Shown here: piece by piece, positions 23,570-35,715 of the stretch
Numbering within the stretch: the first letter of the stretch is position 1
How the letters are laid out: each line of letters starts with the position of its first letter
DNA from: Lactifluus volemus
Lineage: Eukaryota; Basidiomycota; Agaricomycetes; Russulales; Russulaceae
Assembly: GCA_022376515.1 (NCBI GenBank)
Contig: WTXI01000055.1
Coordinates: 1 to 64,000 of the forward strand
Length of the DNA stretch: 64,000 bases
Direction: 5' to 3'
Translations under genes and position numbers: made by a program
The notes under the pieces: generated by a model
What the model was told of the DNA's origin: nothing
What the model saw: the letters and a program-made list of their open reading frames with translations, nothing else
Database searches by the model: none

Positions 23570-25070
23570 CACCGCCCCCAAATGCACAGAATTTGATTAT
23601 TCCTGCAAGTTGTGGCACAGATCATCAAAGAATAGGACGGCGGTTCCCGCGGGATGGAAGGAGGGGAGGATGAAATTTATGGATGAGACATAAAGGATAA
23701 TAAATATACATTACCGTGCAAAAGTCCATGGACCTGACACATATACCACATGTACAACGTTCATTGTGCATCGTATACCTACAATTTTGTGATGCTGGCA
23801 ACGACTAATTTCCCCCTTTCTTGTCTTTCACTCCTTTCTCAAAACAAAGTACAAACCTAATACACACGCATATAGCCAGTCATCATGTTCGTAACTTTGT
23901 GCTTGCTCTCTATCTATCGCATTTGATCAGGTGACCACATACGCTCACGGGAAGACGAAAGTGTGCTGGACAAAGTTCAATAAGTTCATCGTCCCTCCTG
24001 ATATCAGCTTCCAGCTGGAGGTGATAGTTTCGAAAGCACAAATGTATAGATTGTACTGAGAAATTTCCTTTTTTTTGGGTAGCATCTCCCAAGGGTGATG
24101 AAGAAAAGTTCAACAGCAGCCCCAAAGCCACCGCCATCGCCAAGTCTTGCCAACGAGCGAGTTGACTTTCCATTATGAGCCCTGCAATTTTATCGATATG
24201 CGACCTTCACCAGGGTTTTCAGGGTTTCAAGTGTTCCATGGTGTTCTCTACTACTCCGCGAGTCTATAATACCGCGCAATTTTGGGGTACTAATGGAACA
24301 AAAAGCCTCGAAGTTGCTGCCATGACAAAACAGCGAGGGCAGGTAGTAGAGAAGTGAAGCACTGCGATATCAAGGAAAGAAAGGAGACGCTGCAAGAACG
24401 GCGAACTGAGTTGGGCCGATTGTCAACGACCGCGGCGCGCAATACTACAGTAGCGGTGATTGTTGAAGAAGGGATTGGCGGTATCGCCACGAACCTCATG
24501 TTTGTTTTCAGTATTTTGACAGCCTGAGCGAAGACAGGACACGCCGCAAATCACGCGAGAAATTGACGGGCATAGAACCCAAGTCAGGGTCTTGATGAGG
24601 TCTCCTATCTCAAGTGTCCCCGAGTATTCGTACACAGTTGTAGCAGTGTCACAGCGAGACCAAATACTGTAATCACTACAGTAGTACGGATAAAACGCCG
24701 CCCTTACACACACAAACGTCATGCCAGTTTCAATGTCGATTTCTGTCATGACAGTGAAGGCCGAGCATACAGCAAATCGGGCGGTGGCCTTGGTGATCCT
24801 ATAGGAGCACAAATCGGTATAACTCCCAAGTACATTGAAAATAAATAAAAAACACCGAATTCCATCCAAAGGCGGCGTACATAGTACCAGACCCCCAGAG
24901 TCAAATCAGCTCAGACCCCATGCATGGCAAGTTCACATGGAAAATCAAGGACGCACTGCGACAAAGAAGACAAGGAACGGAAGAGGAACGTCCGAACCAG
25001 GATAGAAACACTTTCTAGACTCGCCCCGTCAGGTCAGTCGTTCGTTGGCTTTGTAAAGAGTAAGAGGCGG
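23570..25070. other. Intergenic stretch after the fucosyltransferase-like gene
   Basis: Two minus-strand frames (23910-24173 and 24423-24869) have no recognisable domain and no consistent splice neighbours. I see no supportable gene here. Confidence 0.4.
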
Positions 25071-25152
25071 GCGAGTTGGTTTTGAAATCGCAATATGCCC
25101 AAAGTAGGCGCGAAGTCCCACGCTTCCATGACATGGTGCCCAAGCAGTACTT

Positions 25153-26075
25153 GTCTGGACCCTCTCTGCCGAGGATGGCGTCGAGGTCGCAACTCACTGC
25201 AAGAGTATCCCTTCCGCTCACGATACCGATGACGTCCACGTCGAAATTCGCGAGTTGGTTCGCCTGTCCCAAGATGTACAAGCCCGTCCCCACCTCCAAC
25301 GACACCGCTCAGGCCCGAGTGCCTTTCTCCACTGCCGTCAGCTCCCCAACCGCGCCGAAGTTATCCCATCCATTGAGGAAACAGGCTGGCGGATTCTTCA
25401 TCTCCGAGCTTCTAAACCCCGGCAAGATTTACCTCATCATGGCAGGACACGTTGCCCGTCTTCCGCCCGGGTGATGACCCCAACGAGCTCTACCAGCACC
25501 GCAACCCCGGCCAGCCCTGCAAGAGCGGTCTTGCTGTTTGGCGACGTTGCTGTCGAGAAGCATATCATCATCAAGCAGCTCGAGAGCCGGTTGAAAGATG
25601 CCGGGCAGATGGATGAGCGGACGCCGAGGCGGAGCAGAATCAGGTCCAGCCCAGTTGGAGGAAGAGAGGAAGGCGATCGGAGTCCTCGATAAATTCCTCA
25701 CGGACGTCTCCAGAGACAGAGACTGGAACAAGTGGGAGGGCCGTATCCTCTGACGGGGGAGATAGTACCACACGGAACACTCCCACGTCGTTCTGTCTCC
25801 CCCATCGGTCACAACATCAGGGAGGAAGGGCCACGGAGGACTGGGCGGTGATTGAGATGGACAATTTCAAAGTCGACTAACTTTGGTCTCATCCCTATCG
25901 ACGATCGACGAGTTCACCACCTAAATGTTCCCCACCCCGCCAATTCCTTTGTTCAAGTATTCGACCACGACACGACCCGTGCATCATGTTCATAAAGGCT
26001 ACGCCTTCGACCTCACCGTCGGACACCACGCCGACACTTTTGTTTTTGTTTTTGGAAACGCTGCCTTTTGGCACA
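25153..26075 (+). pseudogene. Trypsin-like multi-copy family, copy 2
   Basis: It is collinear with the copy at 20028-20750 and keeps more sequence: GGFFISELLNPGKIYLIMAGHV near 25390-25455 (with the likely catalytic His), VLLFGDVAVEKHI near 25527, EDWAVIEMDNFKVD near 25835-25880 (the likely Asp), and a GYAFDLTVG piece near 26000. Stops and shifts interrupt the frame between these blocks. A copy of the 95-bp module follows at 26130-26235, as after copy 1, so the two form a segmental duplication of about 1 kb roughly 5 kb apart. Confidence 0.65.
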
Positions 26076-26329
26076 GTAACTAGTACCACTACAGTACGTT
26101 TACCGCTGCTGCCGCATCTGCAACCTCCAAGACATAGACCTCATTAGTGCTGTATGAGGGTTGTACCATTTCATCAGAATATCATCAACCTTATCTGTCA
26201 TTGTTCTGATTATAGACAGCCAAGCTAGCAACAATCACAATTTTTCGTCCCAATTCGCGAGCTTCGTAACATCATGCTATAGTGAAGGATGACTGGCTCC
26301 TGGCAACTTATCACCTCAGGTTGTGGGAG

Positions 26330-26750
26330 TGGACTTCCCATTCATCCCATTCTATCCACGGATTGACGCTCGGTACATTTCTGTACAGGGTCCAGTGGCG
26401 ATGTCGGCTAATACTTTATTCATGTTATGTTCGCTTTCATTCTATGCTTCGTGCGTGGGTCTATGGTCGGGTCGGTCGTGTCATGGTCCCCAGGTGAGGG
26501 AGAGCGCGGGTATGCGCTCGAAATTGGGTACGGGGCGATTTCGTGGGGGACGGGAAGGGCGGAGTATGGTGGTATTGTGTGTAGAGGGAAAGTTTCGTTG
26601 GGTGGGTTTTCGGTGTGATAGCGGTTCGTTCCTCATATTTTCGATCGGATTGGGTTGCACGTCGTTAAGGTCACTTAATTCGGTCATTCCATAGAAGCTA
26701 TGTAGAGTTCTACTTTACGGCCAATAGTTGTTTAGCCTAAACGAATGTAT
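26330..26750 (+). repeat. Segmental duplication, partner at 37930-38520
   Basis: Both segments share GGGAGTGGACTTCCC, ACATTTCTGTACAGGGTCCA, the stretch around GGGCGGAGTATGGTGG, and an end reading CATAGAAGCTATGTAGAG. They differ by substitutions and small indels. No coding frame is conserved between them. Confidence 0.7.
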
Positions 26751-27081
26751 TTGGAGATGCTAGGATCCCCAACGGGTCAGTTGTATCCCAACGAAGTTAG
26801 TCACGGTCCGTCATTCCGTGCTAGGAACCGCAACGGAGCTGCTCTGCGGTTCCTATGCACATTGCGCCTCCTAGAAACAGGTAGAAGTGTGGTGGTATCT
26901 CGACGTGATCAAATACGGCCCATCAGAGTTTTGCGAGAATGAGTCTGATATCTTACGTCGCCTTGCCATCCACGGCAGCCGAGTCGGAGCCGTGACCTCC
27001 TCGACATCTGACTCGGACCGGGCCGGCCCTTGAAGTAGATCCTCAACCAAAGTATCTTACGTTCGTGGTGTCTAACGGACC

Positions 27082-27246
27082 TACTCGTCCCCCAAGCAAT
27101 GATAAGGACATACCGTCATCGCTCTCATATGCCCCTTCCCAGCCCTAGAAGGATGGAACGGCTCCAGACGACGCCCCGCCAACCCCAGCGCGGGAGGGGA
27201 GGCAGAATGACCGGACGTTATACCACACGCGCCTGAGATAAATAGC
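27082..27246. repeat. Inverted duplicate of 38558-38730
   Basis: This stretch, from CTACTCGTCCCCCAAGCAA to CGCCTGAGATAAATA, reappears in reverse orientation at about 38558-38730. Identity looks high but with indels. Together with the direct pair 26330/37930 it shows that this region was duplicated and partly flipped. Confidence 0.65.
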
Positions 27247-27329
27247 TCTACCAATAGCCTTTCCATATGGCATTTCATACCCAGTTCCGTGAATCGGTGG
27301 TGCGGTCACGTGGAGTGTCATTGTCGCCA

Positions 27330-27690
27330 ACATCGCTGTCATTATCAGTTAGTGATTCAGTTCTCGATGCAGTCGAGACGGAGAGGATAGATGGGCTAAG
27401 TTTACACTTTTTCTAGAGAAGCCCGTCGGAGCTACGAGACGAAAGGGAAGACACGACGCACGCAGAAAAGAACCAATGGGGGCTTGCTCACACATAGCCA
27501 TCATCGCCATTTGTGCCTGCCATTGGCATTGGCACCGTCATCGCCACCTCTCGGCGTGAGGGTCTCGGATGCCTTGGGATTGGATGGGCCTACTACTTGC
27601 TCTCGTACGATACGACGTGCTTCCCTTGGTGCTTCCTGCAAATTCCTGCGTAGAAAAGGAAGATGAGGAAGCAAAAGTTGTTGAGAGGGA
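27330..27690 (+). repeat. Duplicated segment, partner at 43060-43440
   Basis: Shared blocks include GATGCAGTCGAGACGGA, GATGGGCTAAGT, ACACGACGCA and GCTTGCTCACACAT, in the same order in both places. Each copy lies upstream of a 95-bp module and a DUF6533 copy, so this is part of one larger duplicated block. Confidence 0.6.
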
Positions 27691-28209
27691 TTCCTCCTTG
27701 TTACTGTAACGAGAGGTGCGTAAAGGGGAAGGACTTGTCAGAGCCTGGACGTGTGCACATACAGTACTGCAAGTCAGCGCACTGAATCGCTCGTGGCTCA
27801 CTGGCGCGCGCCACCCGGCTATTATACCGTCGCCGATCCGAATCGGGCGACTTGAATGGCATGGCGTAAGGCATTCAGTTCTCATTAGTACTGCAAGTGG
27901 GTTGTACCACTTATTATCAACCTTTTCTGTCGTTGTTCCGATTATAGACAGCCAAAGCTAGCAACGAACTTCCTGGCAGAGTATCCAGTGGGGATGTGTC
28001 GATCATCATGATCCGCCCTTATTATTACGACCTTACGCCACCGCTACCATCATTATCCCAGCCAACATCACTACCACTACCACCCCCTGCCTGTTTGGTC
28101 CAGTTAAGTTCTTGTTATTATTAAAGCTACTTATGTACTGGAACCTCCCATCTACAAACACCCACACTGCCTGGTGCATTTTGGGTGGTGCACTGTGACC
28201 TGCAATCTG

Positions 28210-29851
28210 ATGTCTAGCTCGAGTGACAGTGACCTCGCAGCTGTCGTAGACAACATGGCTCAATGCCTTTCAAATTGGCGGCTTTCTTCGGTGCGTACTG
28301 TGAACCATGGATTGCAATTGTGCAAAAATCGAGTGCTGACGCTATTCATCACCACCCATCTTTGGTGCTTCTTAGGATCTTGCAGGTACAAATCCCTTGT
28401 GCTCTTGTGGGATATACGGTGCTGACTACGTATGTGTGCGCGCCTGCGTGCTTCAACAACATCTGTGATGATCAGACGTAAGCGGGACACTCATTGTAAG
28501 TGACGCGTTTTACGCAATTTGAGAGGGGAGCTAAGCCAGCCCTCTGTTGGTAGTTTTTTGACTGGCTCTTGACCCTCGATGATGAAGTGTGCATCTCTGC
28601 TCACCAACGGAAATTTCCACGACTCACCTCTGAGGCAGTTGAATTTCATCTGGCGCCGAGGCAGAATCACCTGTATCCAAGTCCTATTCGTATTTGCGCG
28701 ATACGCAGCGCTTGCGAATGTCGTTTTAGGTTTCCTTCCGGTGCGGCTATCTCAGTTGACTAGCAGGCACCCAAATCCACTGATGATAATCGGGGCTAGC
28801 CTGGGATAGCGAAGGACAAGGTCAAGGAAATTCTACGTGGCGGCATTATGCTAACTGCAGAGCGTGAGTACATCTTACACCATGGTGCTGATACCCGACC
28901 GCTTATGCAACCAGTCATTATCATGATGAGGACCTGGGCTATGTGGGAAAGGAGCAGGGGAATGTTAATATTCCTTATCGTTTTCTTGTTGGTACGGCGA
29001 CGGTCCTTAACACCTCTTACTTCTCAAGTCACTTAGATGGTCTGAGGTCTTCGCAATCCCAGGACTTGTGCTAGGCGTAGTCGATCTTTCTACGTCTGCC
29101 CGTACGTAGTCCGGTTTCACTCTTCCAGCAACAATTTGACGATTCGAACCCGCGCGCGTATTGGCACACTCTGGCAGAGATTCCAGCCAGTATTCCGATC
29201 AAGGGCATGAAGCCATGTGAAATCCTCACAGGTGCTGTCGGGCATATATGGGTTGTAGAATATGTTTTAGTAATGCTATTCGAAGCTGGTTCGTCTTATA
29301 CCCTGGTGTCCCTATTGTGCCTCCTGACACACAGCAGGTATGTTGGTCTTGACAGTGTACAAAGCCTTACCGCTCCGTGATTCGACATCGAGACACATGA
29401 GATCAAAGTTGCTGGACATGCTTTGGATCGATGGTATCATGTTTTTGCCGTTTGGTTCTAATTTTTGATCAGCCGGCTGACGGTCTTGGTTAGGGGCCAT
29501 ATACTTTGTGTTCATGATCCGTGAGTTTTACGGCCATCCAAGTTCTCATTGCCTAATAGCAACATATTACATGTAGTTATTGGGTTTCTCAACATCGGAC
29601 TAGTTCTGCAATCCTCTGTGAGTCCAGCCTTGACTATCACAGAACAGCCTTACTGACGGATGTGTGTTCGAAGGATCCACAAATACGGTCAGGGGGTAGC
29701 GAGTAAGTTGATCAGTGATGAGAGCCCCACATAACTGTACTCAAGAATCATTTGTATCAGGCTGCAGGCGGTGTTACACAGTGTCCTTTCTACGCGGATT
29801 GTGTTACACATTTCGACGGTGAGGGAAGGTGGTATTGTATCTGTGTACTAA
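28210..29851 (+). pseudogene. DUF6533-like membrane protein, copy A
   Basis: It begins MSSSSDSDLAAVVD and, after an intron, has CALVGYTVLT joined to FFDWLLTLDDEV, then a FIWRRGR strand and VLFVFARYAALANVVL. This is the signature of the Agaricomycete DUF6533 family of multi-pass membrane proteins. Later blocks include MMRTWAMW near 28923-28950, LTVYKALPLRDSTS near 29350, LLDMLWIDGIMF near 29410, and the final LSTRIVLHIS ending at the TAA at 29849-29851. Frames shift between blocks, so it is probably no longer functional. No role is known for the family. Confidence 0.65.
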
Positions 29852-30359
29852 CTACGTTTTGTGTTGGGAGCGCAGCCTCGCAAGGCATAAGCGAACCAAC
29901 ATTACCCATACCAACGTTTAATCTTTGTATTACCAACGCCTCTGTGGTCAGACCCCCTTTGTGGTCACTCCAATTTCTCGTCCATTTCTCACTCAGTCAC
30001 CACAAAACTTATCCTACAATATCTGGTACTTTATGTGACCATATTCCATGCATCGTTTCGATAGAAATCGTGATGTATAGTGAAATGAAAAATGGCAAGT
30101 TTGTCACGCCTGCCTGTGTCGGAGTTTACGATGTTTTACAAAAATGACAAGCTTAGCGCTCGAACAGCCAATCAGAGTCTGAAATATGGCGCGTGACTAT
30201 AGTGTGACTGACCACAAAGGGTAAACGTTAGCATCTCAATATTTCTCAATTCCCACCTTTTATTACGGACTTATTGCACTTTCAGACTGAGGTTAGTATC
30301 TTATCACTTCTTCCCTTATTTCTGGTTACTTACTATCTACCTAGAACTTAGGATTCTCA

Positions 30360-30770
30360 TCCGATATTTTGAATGGCCCTATTTATGCACGACCATCTCC
30401 CCTCCTCTGCCCCCAACAATCGTGATTGACGACGACATGCTTCATCATGGTATCTGTCGGAATTTTCACGGGATAATATGACGCGTTGGGAATCCTAGCA
30501 TGTGCAGCCTGAGTTCTGCGGTGCGTCGCGTGGGGGTCATCGCCGCCTACCACGAGCATCACCGACATCCGAGTCATCAGTGGGCGATTCTGTCTTCAAT
30601 ACAGTCAAGACGGAGAAGACTAACTGACTAAATAGAGCCATGTAACGGCCATCTTCGAGAGAAAATGACACTGCGGGCTCAGAGACGAAAGGGAAGACAC
30701 ACATGCGAAAGAAAGCGTAACAAACTTGCCCGCATCCCGTTCCTCACCAACATCGTTATCGTCGCTATCG
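30360..30770. repeat. Repeat module downstream of DUF6533 copy A
   Basis: The block with CGACGACATGC, TCTGTCGGAATTTTCACGG, GCGTCGCGTGGGGGTCATCG and GAAAATGACACTGCGGGCT recurs at about 45545-45920 and inverted at about 53380-53730 and 57840-58260. In all four places it directly follows the 3' end of a DUF6533 copy, so it travelled with that gene. Confidence 0.65.
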
Positions 30771-30794
30771 CTATCGCCACCGCTCGGCGCGAGG

Positions 30795-31335
30795 GGCTTG
30801 GGCATCTTGAATTCACCGCCTGGATGTTCCCCCACCCCACCCCGCCACTCGCTTTCATTCAAGTACCCCGGAAACCGCCTCCTCAAGTTCTATGGCACCA
30901 TCCCGGACGAGGATATGTAGAAGTCTAGCCCGAAGACCATCCACAACGACAACGACTCGTGCATTGTGGCGCATGAAGCGTGGCTACGCCTCCGATCTCA
31001 CCGTCGGACGCCTCGACACCATCCGTTCGTTCACTAGGGTCTACTTCAAAGGCCGGCCCCGTCGGAGGTCGCTGTCTTACCAAAGTCCAAGTCCGGTGCC
31101 TTTTCCAGGCCTGGCGGCTCTGGCTCGGCTGTCGCGGCTTGCAAGGGCAGGTTTCCCGGCTTGCTCACTGGCGGTGCTGCACCTTTGAGGAGGAAGTGAT
31201 GGAGGTAAGTAGGTACCTTACATCCATCAACTTCCTCCTCGAGCGCGTGTTGGAGTACGGTCTCAAGGCTACCTCTCCCCCTTCCTCAATGCTTATTATC
31301 AAACGTCATCCGCTCTTCAGATCCCGAAGCCGACT
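30795..31335 (+). pseudogene. Trypsin-like multi-copy family, copy 3 (C-terminal part)
   Basis: Pieces YPGNRLLKFYGTIPDEDM (near 30860-30918), GYASDLTVGRLDTIRSFTRV (30982-31041), GGSGSAVAACKGRFPGLLTGG (near 31115-31170) and YLTSINFLLERVLEYGLKA (near 31214-31273) follow the family order. The third holds the likely nucleophile region, with GDSGSA changed to GGSGSA here. A stop and frameshifts lie between blocks. It supplies the half that copies 1 and 2 lack. Confidence 0.65.
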
Positions 31336-31649
31336 CGTTTCTTCCACTCTTCAAGATGTTCTATGACTTCTTCTTATCCTTCTTTCTTTCCCTGTCCTCC
31401 CACCCGTTTCTACTTATATGACCTTGTTTTTTTACGCTTCACTATCCTTTTATCTGCGGACTTGTCGTCAGTTAGACTAGGTACCGGATACTTCCTTCTT
31501 ACGGCACTCGGTGTCCTGCTGGGCATGACGTGGCTTCTTCCACACTGCGGTATCAACCCATTGTCTCCTTCTCTTTACGATATTAGAAGATTTATCAAAA
31601 TAAATCGCTTTGTGATGTACTGTACTATGTACAGCCCTGTATTTGCCAT

Positions 31650-31910
31650 CCATAATATAAAACAGCTCAGTCCCAAAACGGGTCGTTGCTTAGTCACTAT
31701 TTGTCAGCACCCACCCAGCAACGCCTTGACTTCGGGGGCGCAGCCCCCGCAAGCTCTGTCCCGTGCCGTAGGCACGGACAAGAGCTTGTCCATAATATAA
31801 AACAGCTCAGTCCCAAAACGGGTCATTGCTTAGTCACTATTTGTCAGCACCCGCCCAGCAACGCCTTGACTTCGGGGGCGCAGCCCCCGCAAGCTCTGTC
31901 CCGTGCCGTA
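31650..31910. repeat. Tandem 140-bp repeat with GC-rich palindromes
   Basis: Unit 1 is 31650-31789. Unit 2 is 31790-31910 and continues after the transposon at 35718-35736, which completes 140 bp. The two units differ at two positions in the shared left part. Each carries a GC stem (CGGGGGCGCAGCCCCCG) and a second imperfect palindrome of about 35 bp centred on a TA. A related piece, CCATAAAATAAAACAGCTCAG, occurs at about 52825. Confidence 0.85.
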
Positions 31911-31961
31911 AGGTAGGGGACATCAGGAACGGGCACCCCTTATGTCAGCGATTAAACCCTA
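31911..31961. repeat. Left 51-bp terminal inverted repeat of the transposon
   Basis: It is identical to the reverse complement of 35665-35715 over all 51 positions. It is followed inside by palindromic AAACCCTAGGG-type repeats up to about 31995. Confidence 0.92.
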
Positions 31962-32106
31962 CATAAACCCTAGGGTTTGCGCTTAAACCCTAGGGTTAGG
32001 TCACGTGACTGTGTCATTCAGACAGGGATCCGACATTTTTATCTCAAGATTGCAACGCGAAAGGGCGTGCACCAGCTCTGAATTTCCTAAATAAATACAG
32101 AATACT

Positions 32107-35100
32107 CTATGTGCTCCTAGGTTGTGATTCCCTGAGTTTGGCTACCATCTCGGGTGGCAGCGTGCGATGGCCATGAAACTTCCTGTTTGCCCAAGCGGCC
32201 TGTGTGCTTGATAGGCCTTCCTTGTATGCCGAAATGAATCGCGCGGACCGATTTGCATATCTAAGTTGTGTAGAACATATAAAGTTAGCATGAAACAGAA
32301 TAGAAAGATAAGATCTTACCGTTGAATCTGTGGCAAAGGCACAGAATCAAGGGACTCGATTACGAGCCATTCCATTTCGCGAACGGTTGCCGCGCGGCTT
32401 GCCCCTCGAAAATGGAGCTTTGCAGCTCCCCAGAACTGCTCAATAAAATTTAATTCACAGTGATACTTGGGGTAGAAATCACATAGATGACCACGGGATA
32501 CAATAAATTCTTCAAGCTGTGACTTCTGGGCAACAAAGTCTGGCTGCATGAAAAGTAGTCGGCGGCAGCAGCAATCGAAGCGATCTGGAGGGCACCCAGG
32601 CTTGGGGCACTGCGCAAGGAGCCCCTTCAGTGGCCAGAGGCCACGCTCCTTGATTATCACCTCCATGCCTTTGAACCACCCAGGCATGGTGGGGTGGTCG
32701 TCCGGAAAATAAAACGGCTGCGTGTTGCCATTGCTCATCGTTCCAGGGCGCATTCGTGGCCCACCTGGGTGATGGGTCCACCCTTTTTTAGATCCTAGAA
32801 AGAAAATGAGCCGTGCATGCAAAGAATCGATGGGGGACGCACCTCGGACCATTAGCCGGGCAGATAGCGCATCTGGCGCTTGCTTCTGGTGAGACGGCGC
32901 ATTATCAAAAAGAAATAGTCCCTGCACGCATCCATTTGTCTTGCGTTCGAAGATGTTGACAGCCTGTGTGACTTGAGAAAGGAGGTGGTCTGCGTCGAAC
33001 CACCCATCGCGCTGCTTTCCCGGTTTGAAGGTGATGCGCACCTCACTATCGGAGATGATCAGTTACATCAGATAAATGTGTAGAACAGTTGGCGCACCTG
33101 TGCTCATCCCGGAGTGGGCCCCATTCTGCCGTTAAGAAGTCTGAAACCATGATGGAATACCCCTCACCCTTGGGCTTTGGAGTCCCAGTTGTGCTTGAAT
33201 GCCCCCAGTAAGTCTTTCTCTCATCATTTTGAAAGAATGTAGACTCGTCGTGAGTGATGAGAATGAGGCGCGAGGCCGGAAGCAAGCCCAGAGTGAGTTG
33301 TCCGAGGGGAGGCCCGAGAGGAAGAGAAAGCCCCTGGTTGTCGAGAGGAAGAGGAAGCCCCTGGTCGTCAAGATGGAAACGAGTTTCATATGTTGCCCAG
33401 CGATCGACGAATGCACACCTGTATTTGATCACATCTTCACATTCATGGCCATCGACATACAGGCCATTGGAGTGCTGACCATAACGCCAGCCCAATTTCT
33501 TGAGCCACCTGCGAGCAGTCCATTCCGAGATCGATGGCTTGGGAACTCCGATCTGCTTGAAGAGCTCTTGTAATCCGGGGCTTGCGACCGCATCGACAAC
33601 ATCGGAGGCTTTGATAAGCCCCCCTTTCGTCACTTCTGTCATCTCCAGCTGGATCGCCTGGGAAACGTCTTCATTGTCCAAAACAGTCCATCAATTCCCA
33701 CTGTGCTGATGGACCGGCAACTCACCCGATCGGAGGAACTTGAGGGTCCATTCCCGAATCTTGCATGCACGTTTTGCCCCTTGGCCACTCGATGCTGCGA
33801 CGAGGGCTGAAGACTGCCTCCAGGTATAGGCCAGCTTTTCATTCAAGAAGACATTCAAGAGCCCCTGCATGGCCATCACATGGCCTCGCAGGACAAGGTC
33901 AGTCTTGATCTTGTCCATCTTCACATGCAACTGATCCTGTGCTTTAGCCAGAGTGCTCCGGTGTCGTATCAGTTCCATTGTGTGAACGCGATCTGTGCCA
34001 CTCGACAATGTCGGATCGTCTGGGATAAGGGCACAGCGAAGGTCTTGGAGTAGACGGCGAGCGAACTCGGGATCAGGTGAGTTTACACCTTCGCTCGTCC
34101 CTTCCTCCTCCTCCTCCTCCTCCTCCTCCTCCTCGGCTTCGTTGCCAGTGGGGAAGTCGCATGCGCTGCTGGGACCACTGGCCTGGCCATTTGCTAGGTG
34201 GTTGGCGGATCCTTGTCGCTCTCCTCCTCCTCCTCCTCCTCCTCCTCCTCCGCATGCTGCTTGGCTCTACCTGGGAAGCCATGGCCATGGCGCCTGTCTA
34301 GGCCATTCCCCAGGCTACATTGGGGTACTTCTTCGCTCTCCCCCTCGTCATGGATGCTTTGCCTGTGTATTGGGGATCTGTTCTGGCCACTCATGCTGCT
34401 GCTTGGCAGTTCATTCTCGCTCTCCTCTTCCTCCTCTTCGGCTCCTCTGGGGAAATCGTACGCGTGGCTGGGACGATTGGCCTGGCTGTTCGCTATGCTG
34501 ATTGGCGGGTCGTTATCGCTCCCCTCTTCCTCCTCCTCTTGCCACTCGGCTCCACCTGGGACGTCACGCTTGCGGCTCGGATGGATGTCCTGGCCATTCG
34601 CCAGGCCACCTGGTGGCTCCTCCTCGGTCCCCCACTCTTTGGGGATGCTTGGAATGCCACACACGTGTGTCTGGTGTATGTCCTGGCCATTCGCGCCGCT
34701 GCCTGGTGGCTCACCATCGGACTCCTCCTCTTCGGCGATATCATGCGCGCGTGTCGGATGTTTCCCCTGGTTCTTCGCTAGGCTGCTCAGGAGCTCTTCG
34801 CCACCTTCTGCCTCCTCCACCTCTGCAACAACGGGGATGTCGCGCGCACGCGTGGTGCCTCTGTCCTGGGTATCCATGCCTCGGCTCTTCTTTTCCATCA
34901 GAGCCACATACTCGGCCAAAGGGTAGAAGCCCTTCTCTATCAGGTCTTTTCTGGCCCTCTTCTGCCTGTAGAGTGTGCTTCTGGACTTTTCTGTCACCCT
35001 TGGTCGCTTTTGTGCTGTGCTGATCTGCTGTGCCTGCACAGCAAGTTGCTGTGCTTTCTGGAGCATTGCACTGAAGTGCTCCAGTTCAGACACCTCAGAA

Positions 35101-35337
35101 ACGTCATCACTGTCACTGGAGGAGCTGTCGTCATCACCTCCCATCCAGGAGTGGCCATGGAGTTCCTGGTTGATGCCTGCACCAGGGATCTCTGGGGAAA
35201 GCATTGTCACACATGTAAGCAAGAATTTGATGGCAATGCATACCCTCCCTCACTGCATTCGGACTGCTGAGACGTGCAAGTAGCGCTCTTTTAGCATTCT
35301 GACTTCTAGCTTGCTGTGCACGAGATTTTATAGGCAT
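32107..35337 (-). pseudogene. DDE transposase with one frameshift and one stop
   Basis: Minus-strand exons: 35337-35244, 35191-33098, 33045-32843, 32794-32320, 32260-32107, with GT-AG introns of 48-59 bp. The coding sum is 3020 nt, one short of a multiple of three, so a single lost base is implied. The N-terminal part holds repeated acidic units (ANGQDIHPS-type followed by Glu runs). The middle has SEWTARRWLKKLGWRYG, a DNA-binding-like helix. Catalytic residues are the Asp in LITHDEST (33247-33249), the Asp in LFDNAPSH (32904-32906) and the Glu in LNFIEQFWG (32439-32441). A Cys-rich CPKPGC...CCCRR insert lies between the last two. Breaks: the frame runs into TAG at 34194-34196 after DPPTT, while the next frame continues LANGQ; and an in-frame TGA sits at 33691-33693 before WTVLDNEDV. 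As read it cannot give a full enzyme. Confidence 0.85.
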
Positions 35338-35664
35338 TGGGGGGGGTATTTTTGCTGTCCCACTGGGGAGGTACACGCCTTTTGCTTAGGTCACGTGACC
35401 TTAGTAAGCGGTCACGTGTGTGTCAAAAAGCGGATCATGTTTTTCCAACTTTCCATTTTCGGAGTCTAGGGAGTAAAATAATACATTTTAAACAAAAAAA
35501 AAAAAACTGGTCTCAGCTCACTCAAAAATCAATATTTTTTTTCAAACTTACATAGCATACAGAGCTATTTATGTACACTTTCATTCCTATGTTATATATA
35601 TTGCTTATGATCAATATTGCATGAGGAGATAGAAAAGTTTAACAACCCCAGAGATGGGGTTAGC

Positions 35665-35715
35665 TAGGGTTTAATCGCTGACATAAGGGGTGCCCGTTCC
35701 TGATGTCCCCTACCT
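35665..35715. repeat. Right 51-bp terminal inverted repeat of the transposon
   Basis: It is the perfect partner of 31911-31961 and is immediately followed by the TA target duplication and the remainder of the split tandem unit. Confidence 0.92.

Larger units (their letters stand above)
31911..35715 (-). mobile_element. Tc1/mariner-like DNA transposon, 3.8 kb
   Basis: The element is bounded by perfect 51-bp terminal inverted repeats (31911-31961 and 35665-35715, starting AGGTAGGGGACATCAGGAAC) and a TA duplication (31909-31910 and 35716-35717). Removing the element restores the second 140-bp tandem unit. It carries one transposase gene on the minus strand. TA duplication and the DDE motifs place it in the IS630/Tc1/mariner group by inference. 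Copies of TTAGGTCACGTGAC lie inside both ends (31996-32009 and 35386-35399). The perfect repeats argue for a recent insertion. Confidence 0.9.

Noticed and set aside
31650..31910. CRISPR-like repeat
   Set aside because: It is two contiguous 140-bp tandem copies without spacers, in a eukaryotic context.
31960..31995. Telomere-like AAACCCTAGGG repeats
   Set aside because: Only three or so degenerate units lie inside a transposon end; this is part of the element, not an internal telomere.
34077..35023. Plus-strand frames antisense to the transposase
   Set aside because: They are Ser/Leu-rich mirror images of the Glu-rich repeats. The minus frame has splice sites, motifs and a coherent length.
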